Positions 1 to 8,672 of a stretch of 64,000 nt of DNA are shown piece after piece. A program made the translations under genes and the position numbers. A model generated the notes under the pieces. The model saw only the letters and a list, made by a program, of their open reading frames with translations, did not search any database and was not told where the DNA came from. The number at the start of each line of letters is the position of its first letter. Position 1 is the first letter of the stretch. The stretch is from Pseudomonas sp. MM213 (GTDB lineage Bacteria > Pseudomonadota > Gammaproteobacteria > Pseudomonadales > Pseudomonadaceae), in assembly GCF_020423045.1 (NCBI RefSeq), contig NZ_CP081943.1, forward strand, positions 2,108,001-2,172,000, given 5' to 3'.

Positions 1-1
1 C

Positions 2-52
2 AACGATGGTGCGTTTGACGCCGCGATTTTCGAGCAATCGTGCGCCCCCTGA
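2..52 (+). CDS. C-terminal tail of an upstream gene (partial)
   Basis: One forward frame is open from the window edge to a TGA at 50-52, with G/C-rich third positions typical of coding sequence here. It would encode the last 16 residues (ending AIFEQSCAP) of a gene that begins outside the window. The family cannot be judged from so little. The call rests only on frame openness and codon bias and could be wrong. Confidence 0.3.
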   Translation, partial: NDGAFDAAIFEQSCAP

Positions 53-112
53 GCATTAGCATCGTTTTATCCCACCTGCTTGTCAGGCAAGGGCTGCGCT
101 CCACCCGCCGAA

Positions 113-120
113 AACAATAA
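113..120 (+). promoter_or_regulatory. AANAANAA (Crc/Hfq-type) motif AACAATAA
   Basis: AACAATAA lies 13 nt before an ATG at 134 that has a strong GGAG. It matches the catabolite-activity motif AANAANAA to which Hfq/Crc bind in Pseudomonas mRNAs. Its place suggests that translation of the ABC binding-protein gene is under catabolite repression. It also mildly supports the 134 start. Confidence 0.4.
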
Positions 121-211
121 AAACGGAGAAAGCATGACTAACGCCATCTCACCCCCAATCGCAGCTTTTAGTTTGGTACTGCCCCACCACTTAACCGATG
201 GGAGTTTCACG

Positions 212-1111
212 ATGAACAGTGCTCAAGAAAGTCGAGTTGACCGCCGTATCATTTCAAAGGCCGGTCGTTTTCTTATCGTTGGCGCAGCCAGTCTTATCTT
301 CAGCCTCGGTATTACCGGCGCAGCGAGTGCAGCCAGCCTGGCAGAGATAAACACTCGCGGCACACTTAACGTTGCAACCGAAGACAGTTATTACCCTTTC
401 GAATTTATAAAGGACGGTGAGTCCGAGGGTTTCCATAAGGACGTTATCGCGGAGCTGCGCAAGTACGCTCAATTCAAAGTGAATCAGGACATCATGCCCT
501 GGACCGGCCTGCTGGCGGGTATCACCTCAGGGAAGTACGACGCCGCCATCACTGGCGCCGGTGTTACGGAGGAGCGCCTGGGCGCCTTTGACTTCGTGGC
601 ACCGGTCGCCCCTGAGGTCTCGCATTACATCAAGCGCGCAAACGATGACCGCATCAAAAGCGTCTCGGACCTTTCCGGGTTGATCGTCGGCGTGCAGGCC
701 GGTGGTGCGCAACTGGCCCGATTGACGCAGCTGGATGCAAAGCTCAAAGCCTCCGGCGGTTCCATTGGCAAGATCGTGCAGTACCAATCCTACCCGGAGG
801 CGTATGCCGACCTGGCGAACCACCGGCTCGACTACGTTGTGAACTCGATCGTGCCCGCCAACATGCTGGTGAAGGAACGTCCACAGGTGTTCGCCGTTGG
901 CGAGGCCACTTCAAGCATGGGCTACATCGCCTGGCCAGTGGCCAAGGGCAACAAGGAACTGCTCGATTACCTGAGTGGTTTTGTGAACCACTTGCGTGAC
1001 ACCGGCAAGCTCGCCGAACTGCAGAAAAAATGGCTCGGACAGTCGTTCGATGACCTGCCCCGCGAGCCAATTACCTCTGCGCCACAGTTCACTCAACTGA
1101 CCGCGAAATAA
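212..1111 (+). CDS. polar amino-acid ABC transporter substrate-binding protein
   Basis: This is the periplasmic receptor of a PAAT-type (family 3, SBP_bac_3) amino-acid importer. The N-terminus is basic and then hydrophobic, ending in an AASA-like cleavage site near residue 40. A type-II binding fold follows, with the usual opening (RGTLNVATEDSYYPFEF), the central TGAGVTEERLGAFDFVAP strand and a C-terminal KLAELQKKWLG helix. The length of 299 aa fits the family. The ATG at 212 follows GGGAG with good spacing. An in-frame ATG at 134 has an even better GGAG but would give an unusually long 66-residue leader. It heads a set with two permeases, an ATPase, diaminopropionate ammonia-lyase and an M20 hydrolase, so the ligand may be diaminopropionate or an acylated amino acid. 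That ligand is inference. Confidence 0.85.
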   Translation: MNSAQESRVDRRIISKAGRFLIVGAASLIFSLGITGAASAASLAEINTRGTLNVATEDSYYPFEFIKDGESEGFHKDVIAELRKYAQFKVNQDIMPWTGLLAGITSGKYDAAITGAGVTEERLGAFDFVAPVAPEVSHYIKRANDDRIKSVSDLSGLIVGVQAGGAQLARLTQLDAKLKASGGSIGKIVQYQSYPEAYADLANHRLDYVVNSIVPANMLVKERPQVFAVGEATSSMGYIAWPVAKGNKELLDYLSGFVNHLRDTGKLAELQKKWLGQSFDDLPREPITSAPQFTQLTAK

Positions 1112-1226
1112 CCTGAGAGCCGCCATCGTTGGCGCAAGAAGTGTCAGCGATGGTCAGGTCAGTAGATTGTTCTTTTGACCCGGCAGGTAGCCGACGGCCA
1201 AAAGACTTGTTCGAAGGATGTTTTCA

Positions 1227-1868
1227 ATGCAAAGCAGTGACTGGATCACGCTTGTGTACGCGGCCTGGACGACCCTTTGGGTGTCCGGCATTTCTATCGT
1301 GCTTGGCATCATTCTGGGGCTGGTTGTTGCCATGTTGCGGGCGGCAAAAATCCCGGTCTTGAGCCAGGCCCTCGCGGTCTATGTCAGTTTGATCAGAGCG
1401 ACACCGATGGTCACGCTGGTGCTGTTTCTGTTTGTGATTGCGCCCTCCATCGGCTGGGAAGTCGACGCCCGGGTGGTGGCCATTGCGGCCATGACCCTCA
1501 ACACCACGGCGTTCAACGCCGAGATCTGGCGCAGCGCCCTGACCAGTTTCTCGCGCGAACAACTGGAAGCGGCAAAAGCCGCCGGCATGACCACGGGGCT
1601 GACACTTCGCCGCATCATGCTCCCGCAGATGTTGACCACCAGCCTTCCCGGGCTTGTGAACGAAATGTCCCTGTTGGTCAAAAGCAGTCCCGCGATCGCC
1701 ATGATCGGCATTGTGGACCTGACGCGCGTGACGAATCGGATCGCTGCCGTCACTTACGATCCGCTTCCTCCCATCCTCGCGGCGGGCCTGCTTTACATCG
1801 TGATCATCGGTGGACTTGTCCGCTTCCAGAGAATTGCAGACTCGCGCGCCAAGCGCCTGGCCATGTAG
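1227..1868 (+). CDS. amino-acid ABC transporter permease 1 (HisM/GlnP-like)
   Basis: This is an inner-membrane permease with the binding-protein-dependent transport fold (BPD_transp_1). About five hydrophobic helices are visible. The cytoplasmic EAA loop is present (EAAKAAGMTTGLTLRRIMLP), the contact site for the ATPase, and the sequence SLIRATPMVTLVLFLF lies in the middle. Its 213 aa is normal for polar amino-acid permeases. I chose the ATG at 1227 because AAGGA sits 8 nt upstream; the ATG at 1218 has no proper ribosome site. It precedes a second permease by 8 nt, as in heterodimeric His/Gln-type importers. Confidence 0.88.
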   Translation: MQSSDWITLVYAAWTTLWVSGISIVLGIILGLVVAMLRAAKIPVLSQALAVYVSLIRATPMVTLVLFLFVIAPSIGWEVDARVVAIAAMTLNTTAFNAEIWRSALTSFSREQLEAAKAAGMTTGLTLRRIMLPQMLTTSLPGLVNEMSLLVKSSPAIAMIGIVDLTRVTNRIAAVTYDPLPPILAAGLLYIVIIGGLVRFQRIADSRAKRLAM

Positions 1869-1876
1869 GGGCTCCC

Positions 1877-2542
1877 ATGAACGGAATCAAAATGCTGTGG
1901 GACAACCTGGACGTGTTCGCGGCCGGGCTGCAGAACACACTCATACTCTTTGGCGTGTCGTCTGCCTGCTCATTTATGTTGGCCTGCGTTATCGCTTTCC
2001 TGCTGGAAGGACAGGACAACCTGTTTCGACGGCTTGTTCGCTGGGCGCTGGACCTGATGCGAATGCTGCCCTTCCTGATCTTCCTGTACCTCCTTTACTA
2101 CGGGCTTCCCAACCTGGGTATCAGCCTGGATGTATGGTCGGCGGGTTTCATTGCCCTGATTACGTATCACGGTGCCTATTTCGCCGAGATCCTGCGGGCG
2201 GCAAGAACCGCGCTGCCCGCAGGCCAGGCGGAAGCGGCCTATGCCCACGGCTTCGTCAACTCAAACATGTACTGGAGGATTCTCCTCCCGCAAATGGTGA
2301 TGCGTTCCGGGCCGCTCTTTGGCAACCAATTGGTCTGCCTGCTGAAGGACACCGCCTTCCTGTCGATCATCACATTGATGGATCTGACGGCTGCGGCCTC
2401 TGCTGTACAAGCCAAATATTTTGTTCCGTTGCCGCCCTTCATATTCGTGATCGCACTGTATTGGTCCATCACCCTGTTGGTTGAGGCATTACTTCGTCGC
2501 CTGGGTCGCCGAGCGCAGAAAAGAGGATTGGTCCATGAATAA
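1877..2542 (+). CDS. amino-acid ABC transporter permease 2
   Basis: The second permease of the importer has 221 aa, several membrane spans, the [18 protein letters not shown] segment and an EAA loop ([20 protein letters not shown]). It starts 8 nt after the first permease stops, and its end overlaps the ATPase gene by 8 nt, so translation is probably coupled. The same frame is open for 600 nt further upstream, but that stretch is the shadow of the first permease and not an N-terminal extension. Together the two permeases should form the translocation pore for a polar amino acid. Confidence 0.87.
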   Translation: MNGIKMLWDNLDVFAAGLQNTLILFGVSSACSFMLACVIAFLLEGQDNLFRRLVRWALDLMRMLPFLIFLYLLYYGLPNLGISLDVWSAGFIALITYHGAYFAEILRAARTALPAGQAEAAYAHGFVNSNMYWRILLPQMVMRSGPLFGNQLVCLLKDTAFLSIITLMDLTAAASAVQAKYFVPLPPFIFVIALYWSITLLVEALLRRLGRRAQKRGLVHE

Positions 2543-3311
2543 GTCCGCCCCGGTCGTTGAAATCCGCGACCTGCATAAACACTTCGCCGGCATTGAGGTG
2601 CTTCGCGGCATCAACCTCAAGGTCGAGCGAGGACAGACTGTCAGCATTCTGGGCTCTTCCGGCTCAGGCAAATCCACCATGTTGCGTTGCATCAACTGGC
2701 TGGAAGTGCCTGATACCGGTGAAATCTACATCGGCGGTGATCGCATGGGCGTTAAAAGTGGCGGCGGCAAAGCCATGTCCAATCGCGAACTGGCGGCGAT
2801 GCGCGCAAGAACCGCCATGGTGTTCCAGAGCTTCAATCTCTGGCCCCATCTGACGGTGCTTCAGAATGTCACCGAGGCGCCTATTCACGTCATGGGTGTC
2901 AGTCGCAAAGAGGCCAACGATCAGGCGGTTGCGCTGCTGGAGAAAGTCGGCCTGTCGCACAAGCACGATGCTTATCCCTGGTCGTTGTCAGGAGGCCAAC
3001 GACAGCGGGTTGCCATTGCGCGAGCCTTGGCGATGAACCCGCAAGTCATCTTGTTCGATGAACCGACATCTGCGCTCGATCCAGAACTGGTCGGGGAAGT
3101 CCTGGCGGTGATGCGCTCACTGGCCGAGGACGGTTTCACGATGGTCATCGTGACCCATGAAATGGAATTTGCCCGCGCCGTCTCCAACGAGGTCGTGTTC
3201 ATTGAAAAAGGACAGATCATTGAAAGAGCCGCACCGGAAAAATTCTTTACCAACTCAGACAGTGAACGCGTTCGGCAATTTTTGGGGCGTTACAGAACGA
3301 CCACGGCATGA
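2535..3311 (+). CDS. amino-acid ABC transporter ATP-binding protein (GlnQ-like)
   Basis: The cytoplasmic ATPase of the importer has 258 aa. It shows Walker [10 protein letters not shown] (about residues 41-49), the signature [16 protein letters not shown], Walker [14 protein letters not shown] and the switch histidine in VTHEM, all in the order typical of HisP/GlnQ. The ATG at 2535 lies inside the end of the second permease and follows an AGAGGA-like site. The open frame extends 18 codons upstream, but this would overlap the permease deeply. It completes a binding protein-permease-permease-ATPase operon that runs on into dpaL. Confidence 0.92.
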   Translation: MNKSAPVVEIRDLHKHFAGIEVLRGINLKVERGQTVSILGSSGSGKSTMLRCINWLEVPDTGEIYIGGDRMGVKSGGGKAMSNRELAAMRARTAMVFQSFNLWPHLTVLQNVTEAPIHVMGVSRKEANDQAVALLEKVGLSHKHDAYPWSLSGGQRQRVAIARALAMNPQVILFDEPTSALDPELVGEVLAVMRSLAEDGFTMVIVTHEMEFARAVSNEVVFIEKGQIIERAAPEKFFTNSDSERVRQFLGRYRTTTA

Positions 3312-3370
3312 CTGCCCCTGGAACTCGCCAAAACGCGCACGCCTTTTCTCCAGCGTTACAAGGAACCGCT

Positions 3371-4602
3371 ATGTTTTTCGCTAACCCACGCGCCTCTCGC
3401 AGCACCTACCCAAAACACCTTCAGGACATCATGAGTGTCGACGCGGCCCATGAGTCACGAGACTGGCTATCGAGTTGGGAACACCTGAACCAAAAGGCGA
3501 CACCGCTGTGGGAACTTCCGGGCATGGCTGAAGAACTCGGCGTGGCCGGGTTCTGGGTCAAGGACGAATCGACACGTTCACCCCTGGGCAGCTTCAAGGC
3601 ACTCGGCGCACCGATCGCGTTGATCCGGCTGATTCTGCGGCTGATGCCCCATGAATCCTTTGATCCCAAAGGGCTCATCACCGGTCAATATCGGCAGCGC
3701 CTGCATGATTTCACGGTCATCAGTGCCACTGACGGCAATCACGGGCGAGCCCTGGCGGCTGCGGCACAAAGCGTCGGCTGCCAATGCGTCATCGTTTTGC
3801 ATGCCAACGTGAGTACGGAGCGCGAGGCGGCCATTGCCGCGTATGGCGCCCGCATCATCCGGGTTGAAGGTAACTACGACGAGTCGGTGGAACATACCGC
3901 CGCCGTGGCAGAGCAAAACGGTTGGCCCGTGGTGTCGGACACCTCGTATGAGGGCTACGAGATCGTCCCTCGCGACGTGATGCAAGGCTACGGCACCATC
4001 GCCGCCGAGTTGATCGAGCAAACCACGGGCAAGGCCCAGGCGACCTGCCCTTTCACCCACGTGTTCCTGCAAGGGGGGTGGGAGGAATGGCAGCGGGCAT
4101 CAGCAGTTACCTCTGGGAAATTTACCAGGAACAGCGTCCCGTCTTCGTCATGGTCGAACCCCGGCAAGCGGATTGCCTGTACCAAAGTGCGGTTCAGGGC
4201 CTGCCCGCCAAAGCAACAGGCTCGGTGGACTCGGTCATGGCTGGCCTCGCCTGCGGCGAAACCTCTCCCCTCGCCTGGCGATTCCTCGAACCGTGCGTAG
4301 ATTTCTTTATGACCATCAGCGACGACGACGCCGTGTCTGCCATGCAGCAGCTGGCTCACGGCAGTCCGACCGACATTCCTGTGGTGGCCGGTGAGTCGGC
4401 GGTGGCCGGCCTGGCAGCGCTTCAAATCCTGCTACGCGATTCGGCGACCGCCAAAACGGTCGGCATCGACCGAGACTCCCGAGTGCTCATCATCAGTACC
4501 GAGGGTGCGACGGCCCCGTCGGTCTACGAGCGTCTGGTGGGTGAATCCGCGCAAGCGGTCACTGCCCGTCAGCACCAATGGCAACTACAAAAAAATGTGT
4601 GA
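3371..4602 (+). pseudogene. dpaL: diaminopropionate ammonia-lyase, split by a -1 frameshift
   Basis: This is a fold-type-II PLP enzyme related to E. coli YgeX/DpaL, which converts 2,3-diaminopropionate to pyruvate and ammonia. The N-terminal part carries the PLP lysine (LGSFKALGA) and the ATDGNHGRALAAAA loop. The C-terminal part carries MAGLACGE and the LIISTEGATAPSVYERLVG end. The frame breaks at a run of six G at 4073-4078: FLQGG is followed out of frame by the expected GMAAGISSYLWEIYQ. One more G would restore QGGVGGMA and one protein of about 410 aa, the normal length. It is either a recent inactivating mutation or a homopolymer error in the assembly. The start at 3371 follows AAGGAACCGCT. 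An ATG at 3308 overlaps the ATPase and adds no family sequence. Confidence 0.85.
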
Positions 4603-4627
4603 TCAACAGAACGCAGGAGCCCATGCA

Positions 4628-5797
4628 GTGATCGACGACCACGAGTTTCACGCGCAGCTGGTCAGCTGGCGTCACCACCTCCATCAACATCCAGAAGTCG
4701 GTTTCGAGGAAATCCACACCTCCGACTACGTGGCTGATGCGCTCGCGTCGATGGGCCTTGAGGTGCATCGGGGCATTGGCGGCACAGGCCTGGTCGCCAG
4801 TTTGAAGGTCGGAGACAGTCCGGCGGTGGTGGGGCTTCGGGCCGACATGGATGCACTGCACATTCACGAAGATGCTCCGGGGCGGCATCACGCCTCGGTA
4901 ACCGCAGGAAAAATGCATGCCTGCGGTCATGACGGCCACATGTCCATGATCCTCGGCGCCGCCAGGCTGCTGACCACCACTCGTGATTTCAACGGAACGG
5001 TACGCTTCATTTTCCAGCCCGCCGAAGAACACGGCTGTGGCGCCAAAGCGATGATCGCTGATGGCCTGTTTGATCGTTTCCCGGTGGATGCGATCTACGG
5101 CGCTCACAACATGCCGGGGCTGCCTGCCGGCACAATCGCGACGCGCTCTGGAGGGATCATGGCCAGTGAGGACAACTTCGTTATCCGTATCAAGGGCCAG
5201 GGCACGCACGCGGCACGACCGCACATGGGGGTTGACCCGATCGTCATCGCTTCCGAGGTGGTGCTGGCGCTGCAAACGGTGATTTCCCGCAACCTCGACC
5301 CGAGCGTTCCGGCCGTGATTTCCTGCACAGAGTTCATCACCGACGGCATCCGCAATGCGATTCCAACCCACGTCGTCATCAAGGGCGACACGCGCAGCTA
5401 CGCGCCCGAAGTCCAGGCCATGCTGGAAAGGCGCATGCGAGACATCTGCGAAGGCATTTGCAGGCTCCACGGCGCATCGTGCGAGTTCGAATACACCCAT
5501 GAATTCGCGCCCACCGTGAACTGGGAAAAGTGCACCCCCATCGCTGTCGCAGCGGCGACCCGAATTGTTGGCCCGGACCGGGTGAATGCGGACATCCAGC
5601 CGATGATGATTTCAGAGGATTTCGGCGCGTTCCTGCAGGTCGTACCCGGCAATTTCGTGTTTATCGGCAACGGTGACACAGCGGATGAAGGGGGGACTCC
5701 GCTTCACAATGCCAGGTATGACTTCAACGACAATGTGCTGGCCACGGGGGCGCACTATTTCGCCGAAGTTGCCCGTACAGCACTCGCTGCGGAATAA
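4628..5797 (+). CDS. M20 family amidohydrolase (hippurate hydrolase/YgeY-like)
   Basis: This is a zinc-dependent amidohydrolase or peptidase of about 389 aa. The opening helix HLHQHPEVGFEE, the GLRADMDALHIHE strand, the metal site HACGHDGH (near residue 97) and the general base region PAEEHGCGA are all present. A further metal ligand region is at HEFAPTVNW and a C-terminal ISEDFGAFL. The family removes acyl groups from amino acids. I prefer the GTG at 4628, which has AGGAG 9 nt upstream; an ATG at 4595 overlaps the dpaL end and is an alternative. The pairing with dpaL repeats the ygeX-ygeY pairing of E. coli. It may deacylate a diaminopropionate derivative, but that substrate is inferred. Confidence 0.85.
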   Translation: MIDDHEFHAQLVSWRHHLHQHPEVGFEEIHTSDYVADALASMGLEVHRGIGGTGLVASLKVGDSPAVVGLRADMDALHIHEDAPGRHHASVTAGKMHACGHDGHMSMILGAARLLTTTRDFNGTVRFIFQPAEEHGCGAKAMIADGLFDRFPVDAIYGAHNMPGLPAGTIATRSGGIMASEDNFVIRIKGQGTHAARPHMGVDPIVIASEVVLALQTVISRNLDPSVPAVISCTEFITDGIRNAIPTHVVIKGDTRSYAPEVQAMLERRMRDICEGICRLHGASCEFEYTHEFAPTVNWEKCTPIAVAAATRIVGPDRVNADIQPMMISEDFGAFLQVVPGNFVFIGNGDTADEGGTPLHNARYDFNDNVLATGAHYFAEVARTALAAE

Positions 5798-5807
5798 CCC
5801 GCCACAG

Positions 5808-5834
5808 AGCAGCACGCCAACGTGCTGCTTTTTC
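5808..5834 (+). terminator. rho-independent terminator between convergent genes
   Basis: AGCAGCACG pairs perfectly with CGTGCTGCT across a CCAA loop, and a T run follows on the plus strand. It closes the ABC transporter-dpaL-M20 operon. The same hairpin lies just past the end of the convergent HxlR gene, but on that strand no T run follows. Confidence 0.85.
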
Positions 5835-5844
5835 TGTCGGGTGG

Positions 5845-6351
5845 CTACGCGCTTCGACTGCCCTTGAACGCCTCACGCCGCGCCTGCCTCTCTGCGCGGT
5901 ATGCCGCGCTCTGCTCACTGATCAACTCTTCGCGGCGCAACAGCTCACCGCAATGTGCGCACAGCGGCCCTAACCCGGCGGGCTCGCCACAGGTTTTGTG
6001 GGTGTACACCACCGCCAACCCTTCTTCCGGCGACTTGCACCAGGTTTCGCCCCAGGCACGCAGTGCCAACACCACCGAGTAGAAGGCCTGCCCTTTCGCG
6101 GTGAGGTGGTACTCGTAGCGCGGTGGCCGTTCGTTGTAGAGGCGGCGTTCTACCAGGCCATCGGCTTCCAGGTTTTTCAGGCGTGTAGCGACCATTTGCG
6201 GGGTGCCGCCGGTCTGCGCCTGGATCTCGTCATATCGATGACTTCCCATGAACAACTCACGCAGGACCAGCACGGTCCAGCGGTCGCCCACGACTGTTTC
6301 GGCCCGCGCAATCGGGCATAGAGTGTCGGGAGCAGCAATGTTGGTCGACAT
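5845..6351 (-). CDS. HxlR-family transcriptional regulator
   Basis: This is a winged-helix regulator of 168 aa. The HxlR core lies at about residues 10-105: an N-terminal Cys (TLCPIARA), then VVGDRWTVLVLRELFMG and the wing with RRLYNERPPRYEYHLT. The C-terminal part adds HKTC, then a CAHC pair, which may bind metal and is an extension beyond the minimal ~110-aa HxlR protein. It is divergent from the isochorismatase-aldehyde dehydrogenase genes and probably controls them. A perfect odd-length palindrome in the shared intergenic region is a candidate operator. Confidence 0.88.
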   Translation of the reverse strand: MSTNIAAPDTLCPIARAETVVGDRWTVLVLRELFMGSHRYDEIQAQTGGTPQMVATRLKNLEADGLVERRLYNERPPRYEYHLTAKGQAFYSVVLALRAWGETWCKSPEEGLAVVYTHKTCGEPAGLGPLCAHCGELLRREELISEQSAAYRAERQARREAFKGSRSA

Positions 6352-6376
6352 ACGGGCTTGCCTCTTTCTCTGTAAC

Positions 6377-6389
6377 TATGATTATCATA
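6377..6389. promoter_or_regulatory. palindrome TATGATTATCATA, candidate HxlR operator
   Basis: TATGAT and ATCATA form a perfect inverted repeat around a central T in the 100-bp gap between the divergent HxlR and hydrolase genes. HxlR proteins bind such dyads as dimers. The link to this regulator is positional only. Confidence 0.4.
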
Positions 6390-6451
6390 TCAACAAGATG
6401 CCCAGGCAAGTCCCCGGCACCGGTCACTCAACTTTTGTGGAGAACATCGTC

Positions 6452-7081
6452 ATGTCGAACGCCCTTTATCCGCTCAACAGGATCGCCTATCTGCTGGTCG
6501 ATCCGTACAACGATTTCCTCTCGGAAGGCGGCAAGGTCTTTCCCCTGATCAAGCCGATCGCCGAGCAAGTCGGCCTGCTCGACAACCTGCGCACGCTCGA
6601 CCGCACGGTTCGCGCCCTCGACATTCCGGTCGTCATCGTACCGCACCATCGCTGGGAACACGGCGACTACGAGGGCTGGGACCATCCAACGCCGACCCAG
6701 TGCAAGATCATGCACATGCACCACTTTGCTCGCGGGGAATGGGGCGGCGAATGGCATCCGGATTTTGCGCCAAAGGACGGTGACATCGTTGTGCAGGAGC
6801 ATTGGGGTTCGAGCGGTTTCGCCAACACCGACCTGGATTTTCGCCTCAAGCAAAAAGGCGTCACCCACGTGATCATCGTCGGTCTGCTGGCCAACACCTG
6901 CATCGAAGCGACCGCCCGCTATGCATCGGAAATGGGTTACCACGTCACCCTGGTGCGCGATGCGACCGCCGCCTTCCGCCCGGAAATGATGCATGCCGCC
7001 CACGAGTTGAACGGCCCCACGTTTGCCCATTCGATTGTGACCACGGACGAACTCGTCGCCGCCCTCGCAGGGCAGGAATAA
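6452..7081 (+). CDS. isochorismatase-fold cysteine hydrolase
   Basis: The 209-aa protein has the isochorismatase-like fold. The catalytic Asp is in YLLVDPYNDFLSEGG and the nucleophilic Cys in VGLLANTCIEATARYASEMG, followed by the VTLVRDATAAF strand. The usual catalytic Lys of the Asp-Lys-Cys triad is not evident where expected; the sequence there is VVQEHWGSSGFANTDL. The subfamily may use another residue. The start follows TGTGGAGAA. It is 3 nt upstream of an aldehyde dehydrogenase and divergent from HxlR. Isochorismatase, amidase and nicotinamidase activities all occur in this superfamily, so the substrate is unknown. Confidence 0.8.
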   Translation: MSNALYPLNRIAYLLVDPYNDFLSEGGKVFPLIKPIAEQVGLLDNLRTLDRTVRALDIPVVIVPHHRWEHGDYEGWDHPTPTQCKIMHMHHFARGEWGGEWHPDFAPKDGDIVVQEHWGSSGFANTDLDFRLKQKGVTHVIIVGLLANTCIEATARYASEMGYHVTLVRDATAAFRPEMMHAAHELNGPTFAHSIVTTDELVAALAGQE

Positions 7082-7084
7082 CCG

Positions 7085-8653
7085 ATGATGAAACTGACAG
7101 GAAACCTGATCATCGGGACCCACGATGTCGCGGCCACCGAAGGAACGATGAAAGCGCTCAACCCCGCGACCAACACGTTGATCGAACCGGATTTTGCCCT
7201 CGGCGGCGTCGCGCAAGTCCACCAGGCAGCAACGCTCGCCGACGAAGCGTTCGACAGTTACAGCCATACGTCGCTCGCACGGCGCGCGGCGTTTCTCGAG
7301 AGCATTGCCGACAATCTTGAGGCCACCCGCAAGGAGCTGGCGGCACGGGCCGCGCTCGAAACGGGCCTGCCGGAAGCTCAGCTTGAGGGCGAAGCGAGCA
7401 GAGCCGCCGTCCAGTTCCGTCAGTTCGCGGAGGTCGTGCGCAAAGGCCGCTTCCTGCAACTGGCCATCGATCCGGCACAACCTGATCGTCAACCTCGCCC
7501 GCGCATGGACCATCGCCTGCAGAAAATGGCCATCGGCCCGGTGGCCATTTTCGGTGCGAGCAACTTTCCGATTGCCTATTCCGTGGCCGGTGGCGACACC
7601 GCTTCGGCATTGGCCGCCGGCGCGACCGTCATCCTCAAAGCACACAACGCCCATCCGGGTGCTTCGGAAATCCAGGCTCGGGCCATCCAAAAGGCCGTGC
7701 AGGAGCACGGGTTGCATGAGGGGGTTTTCTCGATGGTACGCGGCAGCGGCAACACCATCGGCGAAGCGCTGGTCGATCATCCTTTGATTAAAGCCGTGAC
7801 GTTTACCGGTTCGGAACAAGGCGGCATGGCGCTGTATCGGCGTGCGCAGCTGCGGCCCGATCCCATCCCGGTGTTTACCGAAATGACCAGCATCAACCCC
7901 ACGTTCATCCTGCCCGCAGCCCTGGCCGAGCGCGGCGCGCAGATCGGCGATGGCTTTATCGAGCGCATGCTGGTCAATGTCGGGCAAGCCTGTCTCAGGC
8001 CCGCGCTGCTGATCGCGATCAAAGGCGCCGGCCTTGAAGCGCTGCGCGCCGCCATGGTGCAGCGCGTCAGCGAGGCTGCAGCCCGCACGATGCTGACACC
8101 GGGGATCCATGCGTCTTACCTGAACGGTCTCACCGCGATGGAAAACGCCGGTGCGCAGCGCATCGCCGAAGGCACGGCCGCCAGCGCCGACGTTGACGGC
8201 CAATCGGCGTTGCTGGAGGTCACCGGCCAACGCTTCCTCGAGGAAGCCGCCCTGTCGCAGGAAGTCTTCGGCCCATCGGCGCTGCTGGTGACCGTCGAGG
8301 ACGAGGCTGAACTGCTCGCCATTGCCCGCTCGCTCAAAGGCCAACTCAGCGCCGCCCTGCACCTCGAAACAACTGACTTGCCACTGGCCCGGCGCCTGTT
8401 GCCGGTGCTGGAGCGCAGAACCGGGCGCATCGTCGTCAACGCCTTCGCCCATCCGCAAGAGGTGACGCACGCCACTGTTCACGGCGGACCGTTTCCGGCG
8501 ACCTCGGACAGTCGCTTCACCTCGGTGGGCATGACGTCGATCGAACGCTTCCTGCGGCCGGTGGCTTACCAGGGTTTTCCGGACGCGCTGTTGCCTGAGG
8601 CACTGCGTGATTTCAACCCGTTGGGGCTGCCTCGGCTGGTGGACGGGCAGTAG
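7085..8653 (+). CDS. aldehyde dehydrogenase, alpha-ketoglutaric semialdehyde DH-like
   Basis: This is an NAD(P)-dependent aldehyde dehydrogenase of 522 aa. It belongs to the longer subfamily typified by 2,5-dioxovalerate (alpha-ketoglutaric semialdehyde) dehydrogenases. That subfamily is recognised by GPVAIFGASNFPIAYSVAGG, KAHNAHPGASEIQARAI, the catalytic Glu region FTEMTSINPTFILP and the catalytic Cys in NVGQACLRP. The C-terminus holds PFPATSDSRFTSVG. It starts 3 nt after the hydrolase gene, so they form an operon. The two may act in sequence on an amide or ester and then an aldehyde, but the pathway cannot be named from sequence alone. Confidence 0.85.
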   Translation: MMKLTGNLIIGTHDVAATEGTMKALNPATNTLIEPDFALGGVAQVHQAATLADEAFDSYSHTSLARRAAFLESIADNLEATRKELAARAALETGLPEAQLEGEASRAAVQFRQFAEVVRKGRFLQLAIDPAQPDRQPRPRMDHRLQKMAIGPVAIFGASNFPIAYSVAGGDTASALAAGATVILKAHNAHPGASEIQARAIQKAVQEHGLHEGVFSMVRGSGNTIGEALVDHPLIKAVTFTGSEQGGMALYRRAQLRPDPIPVFTEMTSINPTFILPAALAERGAQIGDGFIERMLVNVGQACLRPALLIAIKGAGLEALRAAMVQRVSEAAARTMLTPGIHASYLNGLTAMENAGAQRIAEGTAASADVDGQSALLEVTGQRFLEEAALSQEVFGPSALLVTVEDEAELLAIARSLKGQLSAALHLETTDLPLARRLLPVLERRTGRIVVNAFAHPQEVTHATVHGGPFPATSDSRFTSVGMTSIERFLRPVAYQGFPDALLPEALRDFNPLGLPRLVDGQ

Positions 8654-8672
8654 TTGTCAGCCCGACCGGAGA

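Noticed and set aside
1277..1876. 200-codon N-terminal extension of the second ABC permease
   Set aside because: It overlaps the first permease in another frame; the permease proper begins at ATG 1877.
6428..8482. 684-aa open frame on the minus strand opposite the hydrolase and aldehyde dehydrogenase
   Set aside because: It is a shadow of two well-supported plus-strand genes, has no domain features, and is kept open by high GC codon bias.
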